Below are positions 45,476-54,584 of a stretch of 64,000 nucleotides of DNA, in pieces. This DNA comes from JAKVCB01 sp963578605. GTDB taxonomy: Bacteria; Planctomycetota; Planctomycetia; Pirellulales; Lacipirellulaceae. Numbering within the stretch: the stretch's first letter is position 1; each line of letters opens with the position of its first letter. The DNA lies in NCBI GenBank assembly GCA_963578605.1, contig CAUZEA010000016.1:8763-72762 (forward strand), in the 5' to 3' direction. The position numbers and the translations under genes are program-made. The notes under the pieces were generated by a model, which saw nothing but the letters and a program-made list of their open reading frames with translations, was not told the origin of the DNA and did not search any database.

Positions 45476-47140
45476 TCATCCCGTGAGTTTGGCCATCAAG
45501 CCAGTCTGATACACCACCGACACGATACCCAACGTGAAGAAAAACGCGCCGGCGAGCGTCAGTGTGATTCTCACGAACCAATTCGGCCGAAGCGGTTTGG
45601 GGAGCAAGGTCAAGTTGATCACCAGCGTGTGCCAGCAGCTAAACCCCAGGGCAATGTTAAAGAACATGGTTGCGTATTTGATCAACTCGCCCGGTTTGAG
45701 CGACAACATCGTCAAACCGAAGAGCGTGAAACCGATGAGGACGCGAAAGTAGACTTTTTTGATGGCCTTGGGATCCATCTGTCGCAACCGTCCGCTGCTG
45801 GTCCAAAACACATCCACCCAACGGCGGATCACACCATCGGCAGACGAGCACATCGTCGGACCCAACACCAGAAAACCGCAGAAGACCGTCATGAACCAAC
45901 AAAAACGACCAAGTCCTGGTCCGGATGTCTGAGTCACCGCCCGCTGGACGCCTTCAGCAGTCATGACTGCCATCGTCCAGTTATCGCCCGAGTCACCTGG
46001 CTTGAGGAATTGAATCGAGAGCATTGAAGGCAACGCCAAGCCAATGAAACAGGCTGGCAACCAGACCGCCAACTGATCCCGGGCGACATGCTTGTACCAT
46101 CTGCGCCACCGCGGCATTGATTCGTTATTGGGCTCGAAAACACACCCCACGTGCGACAGTGCGATGTTGTGGCCGCCGACGACGCTGGGGATCGCACCCA
46201 CGTGGTGGCCCATGCCCCAACCTTGATCACGGGTATAGTTGCTAATCGTCGAGTTGGACAAACCACCCGATCCGGCAATCGCGGCCAATGCCGTGATAAA
46301 TACGATCATCGAAAAATCGATCTCAGGCAGTCCATGGCCACCAAGGAGCGAAACGAAGATATTGTCGACATTGCTGCCGCGTACGATCTCGTCGCCTGGC
46401 GGTGCGGCCACCGGGACGCTCCCGAACTTGAAAAATCCCGTGATGATTTCGACCCAGGTTTCGGAAGTGGAATAAAAGAAGGCGAGAAACAGCAAGAATC
46501 CAAAAACAATAATAATTTTGAATGTCATCACCACTTTGAGCGACTTGTAAATCTTGCCGCCAAACAACAACGGTACCATGGCAACAACGAAGATCCCGTA
46601 AGCCAGTCCCTTCATCAGGTACCAGTCGCTGTTGTGTCCGGCAAAGTCCAACAGCTTCAAATTATCTGGGCTGGGAACAACGCCCCCTTTGATGAGCGTG
46701 GCCACTGGAGTCGCGGCGTTGGCAGCCAGATAAGGGAAGACCGCTCCAAAGTCGAACAGCAAATACGCGATCAGCCAGAATTGGGGGCCCGGCATCGTGC
46801 GAAACTTGCCCGTAAATATGGGTTCACCCGTATACAGCGCGTAGCGGCTGATCTCAATGTTGTAAATTACCTGGCCCAGGATGCTGACTGTTGCCAGCCA
46901 CAGCAAGGCCCCGCCGTAGACCGCTGTCACCTTGGGCCCAACCAGCCATTCTCCGCCGCCAATAGCCGCACCGCCGACGATCAAGCCGGGCCCCAGCAAA
47001 GCAAACCAGTTTCTCGTCGTGAACCTGGGAGCGTCGATGAGTTCGCCAGCAGTCCACCGGGGGATCCGCCGGGAACCGGGATAAGGTGGCTCGGCAGTTG
47101 TCGGAGGAGAATCGATATTGGTGGTTTGTGAATTGCTCAT
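45476..47140 (-). CDS. Nramp-fold membrane transporter lacking the DPGN metal site
   Basis: A 554-residue membrane protein with about twelve hydrophobic helices and the LeuT/Nramp-type layout. Helix 1 reads GPGLIVGGAAIGGGEWLVGP, whereas Nramp metal transporters have GPG...DPGN at this point; here the Asp/Asn metal ligands are Gly/Glu. Helix 6 area is ALAAIAGSGGLSNSTISN. It is therefore probably a related carrier for another cation or solute. It converges with the sugar-acid dehydratase operon, so uptake of a sugar acid or organic cation is possible but unproven. Family by eye only. Confidence 0.72.
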   Translation of the reverse strand: MSNSQTTNIDSPPTTAEPPYPGSRRIPRWTAGELIDAPRFTTRNWFALLGPGLIVGGAAIGGGEWLVGPKVTAVYGGALLWLATVSILGQVIYNIEISRYALYTGEPIFTGKFRTMPGPQFWLIAYLLFDFGAVFPYLAANAATPVATLIKGGVVPSPDNLKLLDFAGHNSDWYLMKGLAYGIFVVAMVPLLFGGKIYKSLKVVMTFKIIIVFGFLLFLAFFYSTSETWVEIITGFFKFGSVPVAAPPGDEIVRGSNVDNIFVSLLGGHGLPEIDFSMIVFITALAAIAGSGGLSNSTISNYTRDQGWGMGHHVGAIPSVVGGHNIALSHVGCVFEPNNESMPRWRRWYKHVARDQLAVWLPACFIGLALPSMLSIQFLKPGDSGDNWTMAVMTAEGVQRAVTQTSGPGLGRFCWFMTVFCGFLVLGPTMCSSADGVIRRWVDVFWTSSGRLRQMDPKAIKKVYFRVLIGFTLFGLTMLSLKPGELIKYATMFFNIALGFSCWHTLVINLTLLPKPLRPNWFVRITLTLAGAFFFTLGIVSVVYQTGLMAKLTG

Positions 47141-47334
47141 TGGTTAGGTTGCCCAGTCCCATCCCGGCGCGTGCTATGATCTGCAGACGCTTCACCCCGC
47201 CCACTCAACTCAGCGGTGAGTTGAGTTTGGTTGTGTACGATCATGACCCAATGAGAAGTCCGAGGTCAAGGGTCAGAGATCAACTCGCCTTGTCAAAATT
47301 CCCAGAATTGCAAAGTGCCAACTGGCAATAATGA

Positions 47335-48795
47335 TCAGGCAAGAATCTCTTTGACCAGATTACCGTGCACATCGGTCAAACGGTGGTGACGACCTTGGTA
47401 TTGGAACGTCAGTGCGGTGTGTTCGATGCCTAACAGGTGCAGCATCGTCGCATGCAGGTCGTGTACATGGACCGGATCTTGCGTGATGTTGTAGCAATAG
47501 TCGTCGGTTTGACCGTAGGAAACTCCACGTTTGATACCCGCCCCCGCCATCCAGATGGTAAAGCAGCGGGGGTGGTGATCGCGCCCGTAATCGTCATGGG
47601 TCAGTGTATCCTGACAATAGACGGTACGGCCGAATTCACCACCCCAGATGACCAACGTATCCTCCAACAGGCCGCGCTCGCGGAGATCGGTGACCAGCGC
47701 CGCGGACGCCTGGTCGGTCTGTTTACATTGCCTGGCTATCTCTGCAGGCAATTTGGTGTGCTGATCCCATCCGCGGTGGAACAGTTGCACGAAACGAACG
47801 CCCCGTTCGGCAAGGCGTCGCGCCAACAAACAGTTGGCGGCAAATGTCCCCGGCTTTCGCGAATCGGGCCCGTACAGGTCGAAAATGTGCTGCGGCTCGT
47901 CGGCTACATCCATCAGTTCAGGTACGGAAGTTTGCATCCGATATGCCAGTTCGTACTGAGCAATTCGAGTGGTGATTTCCGGATCTCCAACCTCTTCGAG
48001 TTTCAGCTGGTTGAGCTTCGCAAGGTCATCGAGCATGCGTCGCCGTGTGCCGTGCCCCAGTCCCGCCGGATTTGATAGGTAGAGTACCGGGTCCCCGACA
48101 GATCGAAACTTGACCCCTTGATACTTGGTAGGCAGGAATCCATTGCCCCAAAGCCGATCGTACAACGGCTGCCCCGGCCGACCAGCCCCCTGCGAAACCA
48201 TGGCGACAAACGCCGGCAGGTCCTGGTTTTCACTGCCCAAACCATACGATAACCAGGCCCCCATACTGGGTCGGCCAGCCAGCTGGGCGCCTGTCTGGAA
48301 AAAAGTGATCGCCGGATCGTGATTGATCGCCTCGGTATGCATTGACTTGATGAAACACAATTCATCCGCCAGGCCGGCTGTGTGTGGCATCAGTTCACTG
48401 ACCCAAGCCCCGCTGTTGCCGTGCTGATCGAACTTGAAGATGGTCGGCACGATGGGGAAACTTTCCTGCTTCGACGTCATCCCCGTCAGTCGCTGGCCCT
48501 GGCGCACCGAATCAGGCAGCTCGGTGGCACGGAGCTCACGCAGTTTTGGTTTGTAGTCAAACAGGTCCATCTGCGAGGGTGCGCCAGACTGAAAAAGGTA
48601 AATGACGCGTTTGGCCTTGGGTTTAAAATGAGGAAGTCCGGGCAATCCTCCGTTCGACGCGTATCCAACGCCGGGTGCCCCCCGTAGTTCATCACTGAGC
48701 AATGACGCCAGCGCCGTCGTGCCGATGCCCACGGCTGTGGAAGCGAAAAAGTGGCGACGGTTTACCACCAAGTCGTGTTCTAGTCGCGGGTCCAT
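47335..48795 (-). CDS. DUF1501-family exported protein
   Basis: A 486-residue protein of the DUF1501 family, which is abundant in planctomycetes and distantly related to alkaline phosphatases and sulphatases. The N-terminus is a twin-arginine-type signal (VVNRRHFFASTAVGIGTTA). Family segments include AKRVIYLFQSGAPSQMDLFD, ELMPHTAGLADELCFIKSMH, NDGVRFVQLFHRGWDQH-like text and DTLVIWGGEFGRTVYCQD. AAGGAC precedes the start by 9 bases. It is paired with the haem-containing DUF1553 protein directly upstream, as in many planctomycete genomes. The biochemical role is unknown. Confidence 0.88.
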   Translation of the reverse strand: MDPRLEHDLVVNRRHFFASTAVGIGTTALASLLSDELRGAPGVGYASNGGLPGLPHFKPKAKRVIYLFQSGAPSQMDLFDYKPKLRELRATELPDSVRQGQRLTGMTSKQESFPIVPTIFKFDQHGNSGAWVSELMPHTAGLADELCFIKSMHTEAINHDPAITFFQTGAQLAGRPSMGAWLSYGLGSENQDLPAFVAMVSQGAGRPGQPLYDRLWGNGFLPTKYQGVKFRSVGDPVLYLSNPAGLGHGTRRRMLDDLAKLNQLKLEEVGDPEITTRIAQYELAYRMQTSVPELMDVADEPQHIFDLYGPDSRKPGTFAANCLLARRLAERGVRFVQLFHRGWDQHTKLPAEIARQCKQTDQASAALVTDLRERGLLEDTLVIWGGEFGRTVYCQDTLTHDDYGRDHHPRCFTIWMAGAGIKRGVSYGQTDDYCYNITQDPVHVHDLHATMLHLLGIEHTALTFQYQGRHHRLTDVHGNLVKEILA

Positions 48796-48978
48796 ATCGC
48801 ATGTCCTTTATCTAGCCCAACGAATCAAGGAAAAAAGCATACGATCGATAGTCTTTCCCTCCTCAGGAGTACCTTTACCACATTCCGGTAAATAGTGACT
48901 CATCGTTATCATTCTATCCTTCGTCGTCTGCATTTATTTGCTGGGAAACTTGGACCGGTGTAATTCAACCTAGCTTGG

Positions 48979-51900
48979 TCATTCCTTGGTGATTGCTTCG
49001 TCCAGATTCAAAATCAAGCTGGCCGTAGCCATGTAGGCAGCCAATTCAACCACGTCGATCTCCGCACTGCGGACAGATTCACCAGCGCTGGTGAGTTTTT
49101 GCGCCGCGTCCGGATCACCGCGGTATTGCTCCAAATGCTGGCGAAAACCGTTAAGCAGAATCGTTTGTTCAACAGGATGGGGACGACGCGATGTGGCCAG
49201 GCGGAAGGCAAACACGATCCGCTCGTTGGGTGTCGCCTCGCCTTCGGTCATCATGCGCTCAGCGAGGGCACAAGATGCTTCCACAAACGTTACATCGTTC
49301 ATTAGCGTGAGCGCTTGAAGCGGTGTGTTAGTACGTGTCTCACGAACGGTACACGTTTCACGCGTGGAGGCATCAAAAGCTATCATCGACGGCGGAGCCA
49401 CCGTTCGCTTGCGATACGTGTACAAGCTGCGGCGATAGAGATTTTCACCTTTGTCTTGCTCGTAAGGATCTCCCGAAGAAAGCTCTTTCCACAGTCCGGC
49501 GGGCTGGTAAGGCTTCACCGACGGCCCACCGATCCTCTCCACCAGCAGCCCGCTGACCGCCAGTGCCTGATCACGGATCATTTCGGCAGTCAAGCGGGAT
49601 CGAGTCGCGCGGGACAACAGGCGATTGTCTGAATCCCGTTTCAGCAACTGCGGTGTTTTCTGTGACGATTGGCGGTATGTCGCGCTGGTCACGATTATCT
49701 TGTGCAGCGCCTTCACATCCCAACCGGTGTGAACGAACTCGGTGGCGAGCCAGTCCAACAGATCCGGGTGGCTGGGCCGTTCTCCTTGCGTCCCGAAGTC
49801 TTCCATCGTCTTGACCAGTCCTGTGCCAAAAAACGTCTGCCAGTATCGGTTCGCTATCACACGTGCTGTAAGTGGATTCGCGGGATCCATCAACCATTGA
49901 GCAAACGCAAGCCGGTTGTTTTCCGCTCCATTGCGCAAGGGAGGCAGCGCTGCCGGAACCCCCGGGGTTACTTTCTCACCAGGCTTGTTGTACTCACCAC
50001 GGGTCAACACGTACGTGCTCCGTGGTTCCTGCATCTCCTGCATCACCATGGTCGTGGGAATACTCTCGATCCGTTGACGCTTCTCTCGACGCAAGCGGAC
50101 AACCTGCTGATAAGCCTGTTGAACAGGCTTCGGCGCGGCGTTTACGAGATAGTATGCACGCAACTTGTTAGACTGCGACTTGCTTCTTTGGTCGGCTGGA
50201 GTGACCACGATGTCAGTGATCGAATCAATGGTGGCAACCGATTCCACTTCCTTCGCCGAGAGATCGCGGTTGTAGATGCGCACGTCGTCGATGTAACCGC
50301 GGAAGCGACTGCCAACACCACCGCCGGCGCCGATCCGAAACGGCTCCGTGCTACTGAACGACTTGTTAATCGCGTCCAGATGGATGTTCAGTGTCTGCTC
50401 CTTGCCGTTAACGTAGATCTTGATTCCGCGGGCAACCCGAGAACCGTCGTAGGCCACCATCACGTGGTACCAGCGACCGGGTGCCAGCCTTTGTTCGGTT
50501 TCCACTCGAATTGCGTCATCCAGCCATCGCCTGACCATGTTTACTTGGATTTTTCGGTCCACGAGTTGCACGTAGTAGCCATTCGCCCTGGGTGCATCGA
50601 TCATGCATGACAGAACGGTTCCACCGTGCTGGTCTTTCAAGTGAATCCACGCCCCGCAGGTGAACTTGTCAAAATAATTGAACTTGCCCACGTCGCCGGC
50701 ATTGACAAAACGCCGGCCGTCAAAATCGCCGGCCCTGCCGAGCTGTCCAGGGGCATAGATCGGCGGACCGTCTTCGAACCTGCCATCGGTAGCTGCTCCA
50801 GCCGCGTCGCCATCCAGTGGATAGTGCGCCGTCAGCCCGTCGGTTGGCGCCCATTCGATTGACGGTGTGGTCGCAAGCGATTTCTCCCACTTGGCCTGCG
50901 CTGCATCCAGGCGTGGCTGCAACTCCTTAAAGTGGCGATTCGCTACCCCTAACTTGGCTTCCAGTTTGCTCAGCTCCAGCTGCTGCTCGACCGTTGGACT
51001 TTTGATGAACGGAGGCGAGTTCCCTTCCCTGATGGTCCTGCCAAATTCCGGCACGTTATTGAAGTACGCAAAGACGCCATAGAATTCCTTTTGTGTGATC
51101 GGATCGTATTTGTGGTCGTGACAGCGAGAACAGCCCATGGTCAGCCCCAGCCACACGGTGGCCGTGGTGTCAACTCGGTCGACCACGTATTCGACCGCGT
51201 ATTCTTCCGGGATGATCCCCCCTTCGGAATTTCCCCGATGGTTGCGATTGAAGCCGGTGGCAATCCGTTGCGGAACGGTCGCATTTGGCAGCATGTCGCC
51301 GGCAAGCTGCTCGATCGTGAACTGGTCAAATGGCATGTTGCTGTTTAGCGCATCGATCACCCAGTCGCGCCACCGCCACATGGTTCTGGGTCCGTCATTC
51401 TGGTATCCGCTGGTGTCTGCATATCGTGCCGCGTCCAGCCAACGGGTCGCCATCCGCTCACCGTAGCGAGGGGATTTTAGCAGCCGTTCAACCACCGTTT
51501 CGTACGCGTCGGGTGATTCATCTGCCAGGAAGGTATCGACCTCGCTGGGTGTGGGCGGTAAGCCTGTCAAGTCAAGCGTCACGCGCCGAATGAGGGTCAC
51601 CTTATCTGCCTCGGGTGACGGAGCAAGTCCCTCGCGTTCGAGCCGTGCGAGGATGAAGCTATCGATGGCGGTTCGAGGCCAATGCGCGTTCGCCACCTGA
51701 GGAAGCGAGTGACGTTGAGGGGGAATGAAAGACCAGTGTTTTTGCCAATGGGCTCCTTGCTCGATCCATCGGCGGACAAGGGCAATCTGACGCGGCGATA
51801 ATTGCTTGCCGGAATCGGTCGGGGGCATGCGTTCGGCTTGATCGTCTGACGCGATGCGCTGAAACAGCGCACTCTTTTCCGGGTTGCCTGAAACGATCGC

Positions 51901-52149
51901 CCGATAACCACCCAAATCAGCAAATGCCCCGGCTTGCGTGTCGAGACGCAGATCCGACTGCCGCTGCTCCTTGTCAGGGCCGTGGCATTGGTAGCAATTG
52001 TCGGAGAGGATGGGCTGGATATCGCGGTTAAACTCGACCGTTTGAGGAAGCTCTCCCACGGCCACCGTCCCTGAACATAATCGCATAACCGCAAGCGCCG
52101 ACGGCACGCACCAACTTCTTAACAGCGCGAGCGATTTGAGCTTCGCCAT
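48979..52149 (-). CDS. PSD1-type cytochrome c protein with DUF1549, LamG and DUF1553 domains
   Basis: A 1056-residue exported protein. After the signal peptide the cytochrome-like domain carries haem motif CYQCH in ILSDNCYQCHGPDKEQRQ, and SGKQLSPRQIALVRRWIEQG. DUF1549 follows (DLTGLPPTPSEVDTFL and MATRWLDAARYADTSGYQND) with a second haem-type motif CSRCHDHKYDP. A LamG sandwich lies in the middle (LTAHYPLDGDAAG, WYHVMVAYDGSRV). The C-terminal DUF1553 has QWLMDPANPLTARVIANRYW and FGTQGERPSHPDLLDWLA. AGAGGAA precedes the start. It is partnered with the DUF1501 gene 183 bases downstream. Confidence 0.9.
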   Translation of the reverse strand: MAKLKSLALLRSWCVPSALAVMRLCSGTVAVGELPQTVEFNRDIQPILSDNCYQCHGPDKEQRQSDLRLDTQAGAFADLGGYRAIVSGNPEKSALFQRIASDDQAERMPPTDSGKQLSPRQIALVRRWIEQGAHWQKHWSFIPPQRHSLPQVANAHWPRTAIDSFILARLEREGLAPSPEADKVTLIRRVTLDLTGLPPTPSEVDTFLADESPDAYETVVERLLKSPRYGERMATRWLDAARYADTSGYQNDGPRTMWRWRDWVIDALNSNMPFDQFTIEQLAGDMLPNATVPQRIATGFNRNHRGNSEGGIIPEEYAVEYVVDRVDTTATVWLGLTMGCSRCHDHKYDPITQKEFYGVFAYFNNVPEFGRTIREGNSPPFIKSPTVEQQLELSKLEAKLGVANRHFKELQPRLDAAQAKWEKSLATTPSIEWAPTDGLTAHYPLDGDAAGAATDGRFEDGPPIYAPGQLGRAGDFDGRRFVNAGDVGKFNYFDKFTCGAWIHLKDQHGGTVLSCMIDAPRANGYYVQLVDRKIQVNMVRRWLDDAIRVETEQRLAPGRWYHVMVAYDGSRVARGIKIYVNGKEQTLNIHLDAINKSFSSTEPFRIGAGGGVGSRFRGYIDDVRIYNRDLSAKEVESVATIDSITDIVVTPADQRSKSQSNKLRAYYLVNAAPKPVQQAYQQVVRLRREKRQRIESIPTTMVMQEMQEPRSTYVLTRGEYNKPGEKVTPGVPAALPPLRNGAENNRLAFAQWLMDPANPLTARVIANRYWQTFFGTGLVKTMEDFGTQGERPSHPDLLDWLATEFVHTGWDVKALHKIIVTSATYRQSSQKTPQLLKRDSDNRLLSRATRSRLTAEMIRDQALAVSGLLVERIGGPSVKPYQPAGLWKELSSGDPYEQDKGENLYRRSLYTYRKRTVAPPSMIAFDASTRETCTVRETRTNTPLQALTLMNDVTFVEASCALAERMMTEGEATPNERIVFAFRLATSRRPHPVEQTILLNGFRQHLEQYRGDPDAAQKLTSAGESVRSAEIDVVELAAYMATASLILNLDEAITKE

Positions 52150-52253
52150 AACGTTCCTCTTGTGAGAACATTAGCTATTGCGGGTTAAAATCAAGGATAC
52201 CAGGAAACATCACGCCCGTGTGATACTCCTCCGACCCCCGACGTAGACAGAAC

Positions 52254-52276
52254 CCCGACTTTCCCCCAAAGTCGGG
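52254..52276. promoter_or_regulatory. Perfect stem-loop in the spacer before the DUF1553 gene
   Basis: CCCGACTTT and AAAGTCGGG form a 9-base stem around a CCCCC loop. No T run follows on either side. The whole spacer 52150-52507 shows no gene; the hairpin may be part of the transcript end of the GH-A gene region, or a dispersed palindrome. Confidence 0.5.
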
Positions 52277-52507
52277 CTTCTCCAGGGCATCCCCTTGTGC
52301 GTGTTTGGTGGTCTCCGGCAGACAGGTAATTCGACGATTTCAGGAGTCGTGCGGCACGGCTCCAGGCATCGCACTCACGGACCGGTCCTGGATTGGTCTA
52401 CATCGAAACAGAGGCGAGTCGGGGACGATTTTCCAAAAACTGTGCGCGAAGTTGCCAGGCAAAATGATCAGGTCGCCTTTGAATGTTGGCTCCCGTGGAT
52501 GTGGATC

Positions 52508-54166
52508 TCATCCGAGAGGAATTCGCCTGCCCACCGCAGTCGTAGTCTGCCACAGTCCCGCAAGCCCGATCCCCAAAAGCAACAGCGAGCCGGGCTCGGG
52601 GACAGAGGCCGTCATCGAAACCTGGCTCCCGGCGGTCTCGCCAAAATTGATCTTCCAGATTTCATAGTCGGCCCGGCCGATGAAGCCGTCGGCGTTTCCG
52701 TCAGCTCCGGTACCGACCGCCAAAGATTGCCCGAGGGTGTCGCGCCAAGCGGTGTAGTCGGACGCGTCAATGTCGCCATCCCGGTCATAATCGCCCGGCA
52801 GTGGGGCCAGTTGTCCTTGAAGCGAAGCAAGATTCTCTGCGGCGACTTTCACATAAATCGGCCTTCCTGAAAGTTGCAGTTCATCATCACTGAGAAGTAT
52901 GGGATCTCCAACCATGCTGGTGACGCTCTCAATCATCGAGGCATCTTGAAGGGGCAAGGTGACATTCTCGTCCAGGCTCCAAAGGGCCACAATTGCCTCT
53001 GAGTCCCGCTGGTATTTCAATGCCCAGATCCGCGACGAATCCAGCTCGATTCTCCCCTTGTAGGTGGTTTCGCTAATCATTTCGACCACGGTACGGAGCG
53101 AATCCAACGCTGGTTTGGGGCGTAATTGCGTGTCGCCTTCCGACCGTCCGACCACCTCCATATAGTCAACTTCGTCATGATATGGTTGGCCCCATAGCGG
53201 GCCATTCATCACCAAATCTCCCATCCCAAAGAAATAGACACGTTCAACCGCAGGAACCGATGTTGAAATAAGATAAAGCCTGGCATAGGCACGCGCCTGG
53301 TCCTCCTCTGACGTGGAACGGGCATTGTGCAGCGGATAGGTCTGACGGAGGTAGTCTAACATCGGCATACCGTCATAGGTCGAAGGTTCCACGCCGTTCC
53401 AACCTATTTCCGTTACCCAAATCGGCTTGTCATCACCGTATTGATTCATAACGTTCCGCACCGCCTCGATCTTGCCTACGTATCCACCCTCTTCTGGCAG
53501 GTCACGCCATGTATACGGGTGCGTATTCAGAACATCAAAGTAATCCTTGATGCCATGCTGATAGGCTGTTTGAAGCCCACCACTCTCGCTGGTGTCGAAA
53601 GTACCTACCACCACGATATTATTCGGATCAGCCCGTTTGACACCCCGATAGAACGCTTGAAGCATGGTCGCGTACCTTGGTCCCCCCCAGGAGGCCATGT
53701 GCACTTCATTCGGTCCCTCCCAATTCGTGACCTTTCCCTTCAAATGCGTTGCGACGGCGTACATAATATCTTCAAAGCGATCGATGTTTTCGTCGTTCGG
53801 GAAGACACTGGTGCCCCCCACTCCCAGCCACGCGGCCGGGGTGTCGACGATTGCCAGTTGATCCAGGCCTAAGCTACTCCCGAGGTTCGCGCTATCGGTA
53901 GCAAAGTTCGACAAATCAATTCGGTCCACCGCAGGTGCCAGAGCCGAAAGAGGGAAATTTACGCGGACAGTACGCATGTTCAGATCCCCAAGCAGTTCCA
54001 TCGCCCGTGTCTCTTTACGGTTGACGTGCGTCGTTGATCCGAAAAAGGTGTCAGGGATGAACCAGTCGTCCCGTTGCGCGCCGCTGGCTTGGGGAACATA
54101 ACCTGAGAGAACAATCATTTGCAGGCACAGAATCATCGTTACTGTGGTAATTACATCTCTCTTCAT
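52508..54166 (-). CDS. Secreted clan GH-A glycosidase-like protein with dockerin and PEP-CTERM
   Basis: A 552-residue exoprotein; start at 54166 with AGGAAG upstream. The signal peptide is VTMILCLQMIVLSGYVPQA. The TIM-barrel domain has the acid/base Glu in VTNWEGPNEVHMASW and the nucleophile Glu in KPIWVTEIGWNGVEP, the clan GH-A arrangement of GH5/GH39-like enzymes. A dockerin-type pair follows (PGDYDRDGDIDASDYTAWRD, then GNADGFIGRADYEIWK). The C-terminus is a PEP-CTERM sorting signal (SVPEPGSLLLLGIGLAGLW). It would be exported and processed at the outer surface. The sugar substrate is unknown. Confidence 0.88.
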   Translation of the reverse strand: MKRDVITTVTMILCLQMIVLSGYVPQASGAQRDDWFIPDTFFGSTTHVNRKETRAMELLGDLNMRTVRVNFPLSALAPAVDRIDLSNFATDSANLGSSLGLDQLAIVDTPAAWLGVGGTSVFPNDENIDRFEDIMYAVATHLKGKVTNWEGPNEVHMASWGGPRYATMLQAFYRGVKRADPNNIVVVGTFDTSESGGLQTAYQHGIKDYFDVLNTHPYTWRDLPEEGGYVGKIEAVRNVMNQYGDDKPIWVTEIGWNGVEPSTYDGMPMLDYLRQTYPLHNARSTSEEDQARAYARLYLISTSVPAVERVYFFGMGDLVMNGPLWGQPYHDEVDYMEVVGRSEGDTQLRPKPALDSLRTVVEMISETTYKGRIELDSSRIWALKYQRDSEAIVALWSLDENVTLPLQDASMIESVTSMVGDPILLSDDELQLSGRPIYVKVAAENLASLQGQLAPLPGDYDRDGDIDASDYTAWRDTLGQSLAVGTGADGNADGFIGRADYEIWKINFGETAGSQVSMTASVPEPGSLLLLGIGLAGLWQTTTAVGRRIPLG

Positions 54167-54584
54167 TTTTTCTTCCTCGTCCTTGTGCAGACCCACTCGA
54201 TTCTCATATCTTTCTTCCCTGCCTGGTACCAACGGTAATCCTTGCCGTACTGTTCCACGGTGCAGGTTTGCAGTTTGGTATCATGTGCGCCGTTGGCGAC
54301 GGCCTCCCATACCATAGTTCTGGCAATGTCCCACTACCCGGAGTGGTTTTCACGGATTTCGGCAGAAAGGATCGTATTCAACCGAAAGCCTCCGGAGTCG
54401 TACACCGGGAATGCCCGAGGTAACCATCGAGTTGATGGTTCACCAACCAAGAGCGATGTATACGGTTGAGTAGCACTTCTCCCTAATCCACACGATATAT
54501 TTCCTGGCCACACGGGTCCGTAAAAGCATTCGCTGGGCCATGAGTTTGCATTATCTCTGTCTTGATTGATTGTCTTTGCTGAGC
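54167..54584. other. Spacer between sialidase-like and GH-A genes
   Basis: An 84-codon minus-strand frame (54588-54334) starts with GTG overlapping the sialidase stop codon. Its product is not recognised and its composition is unconvincing. A second frame behind it (RTMVWEAVANGAHDTKLQT) also reads like protein, so a decayed small gene is possible. Confidence 0.3.
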
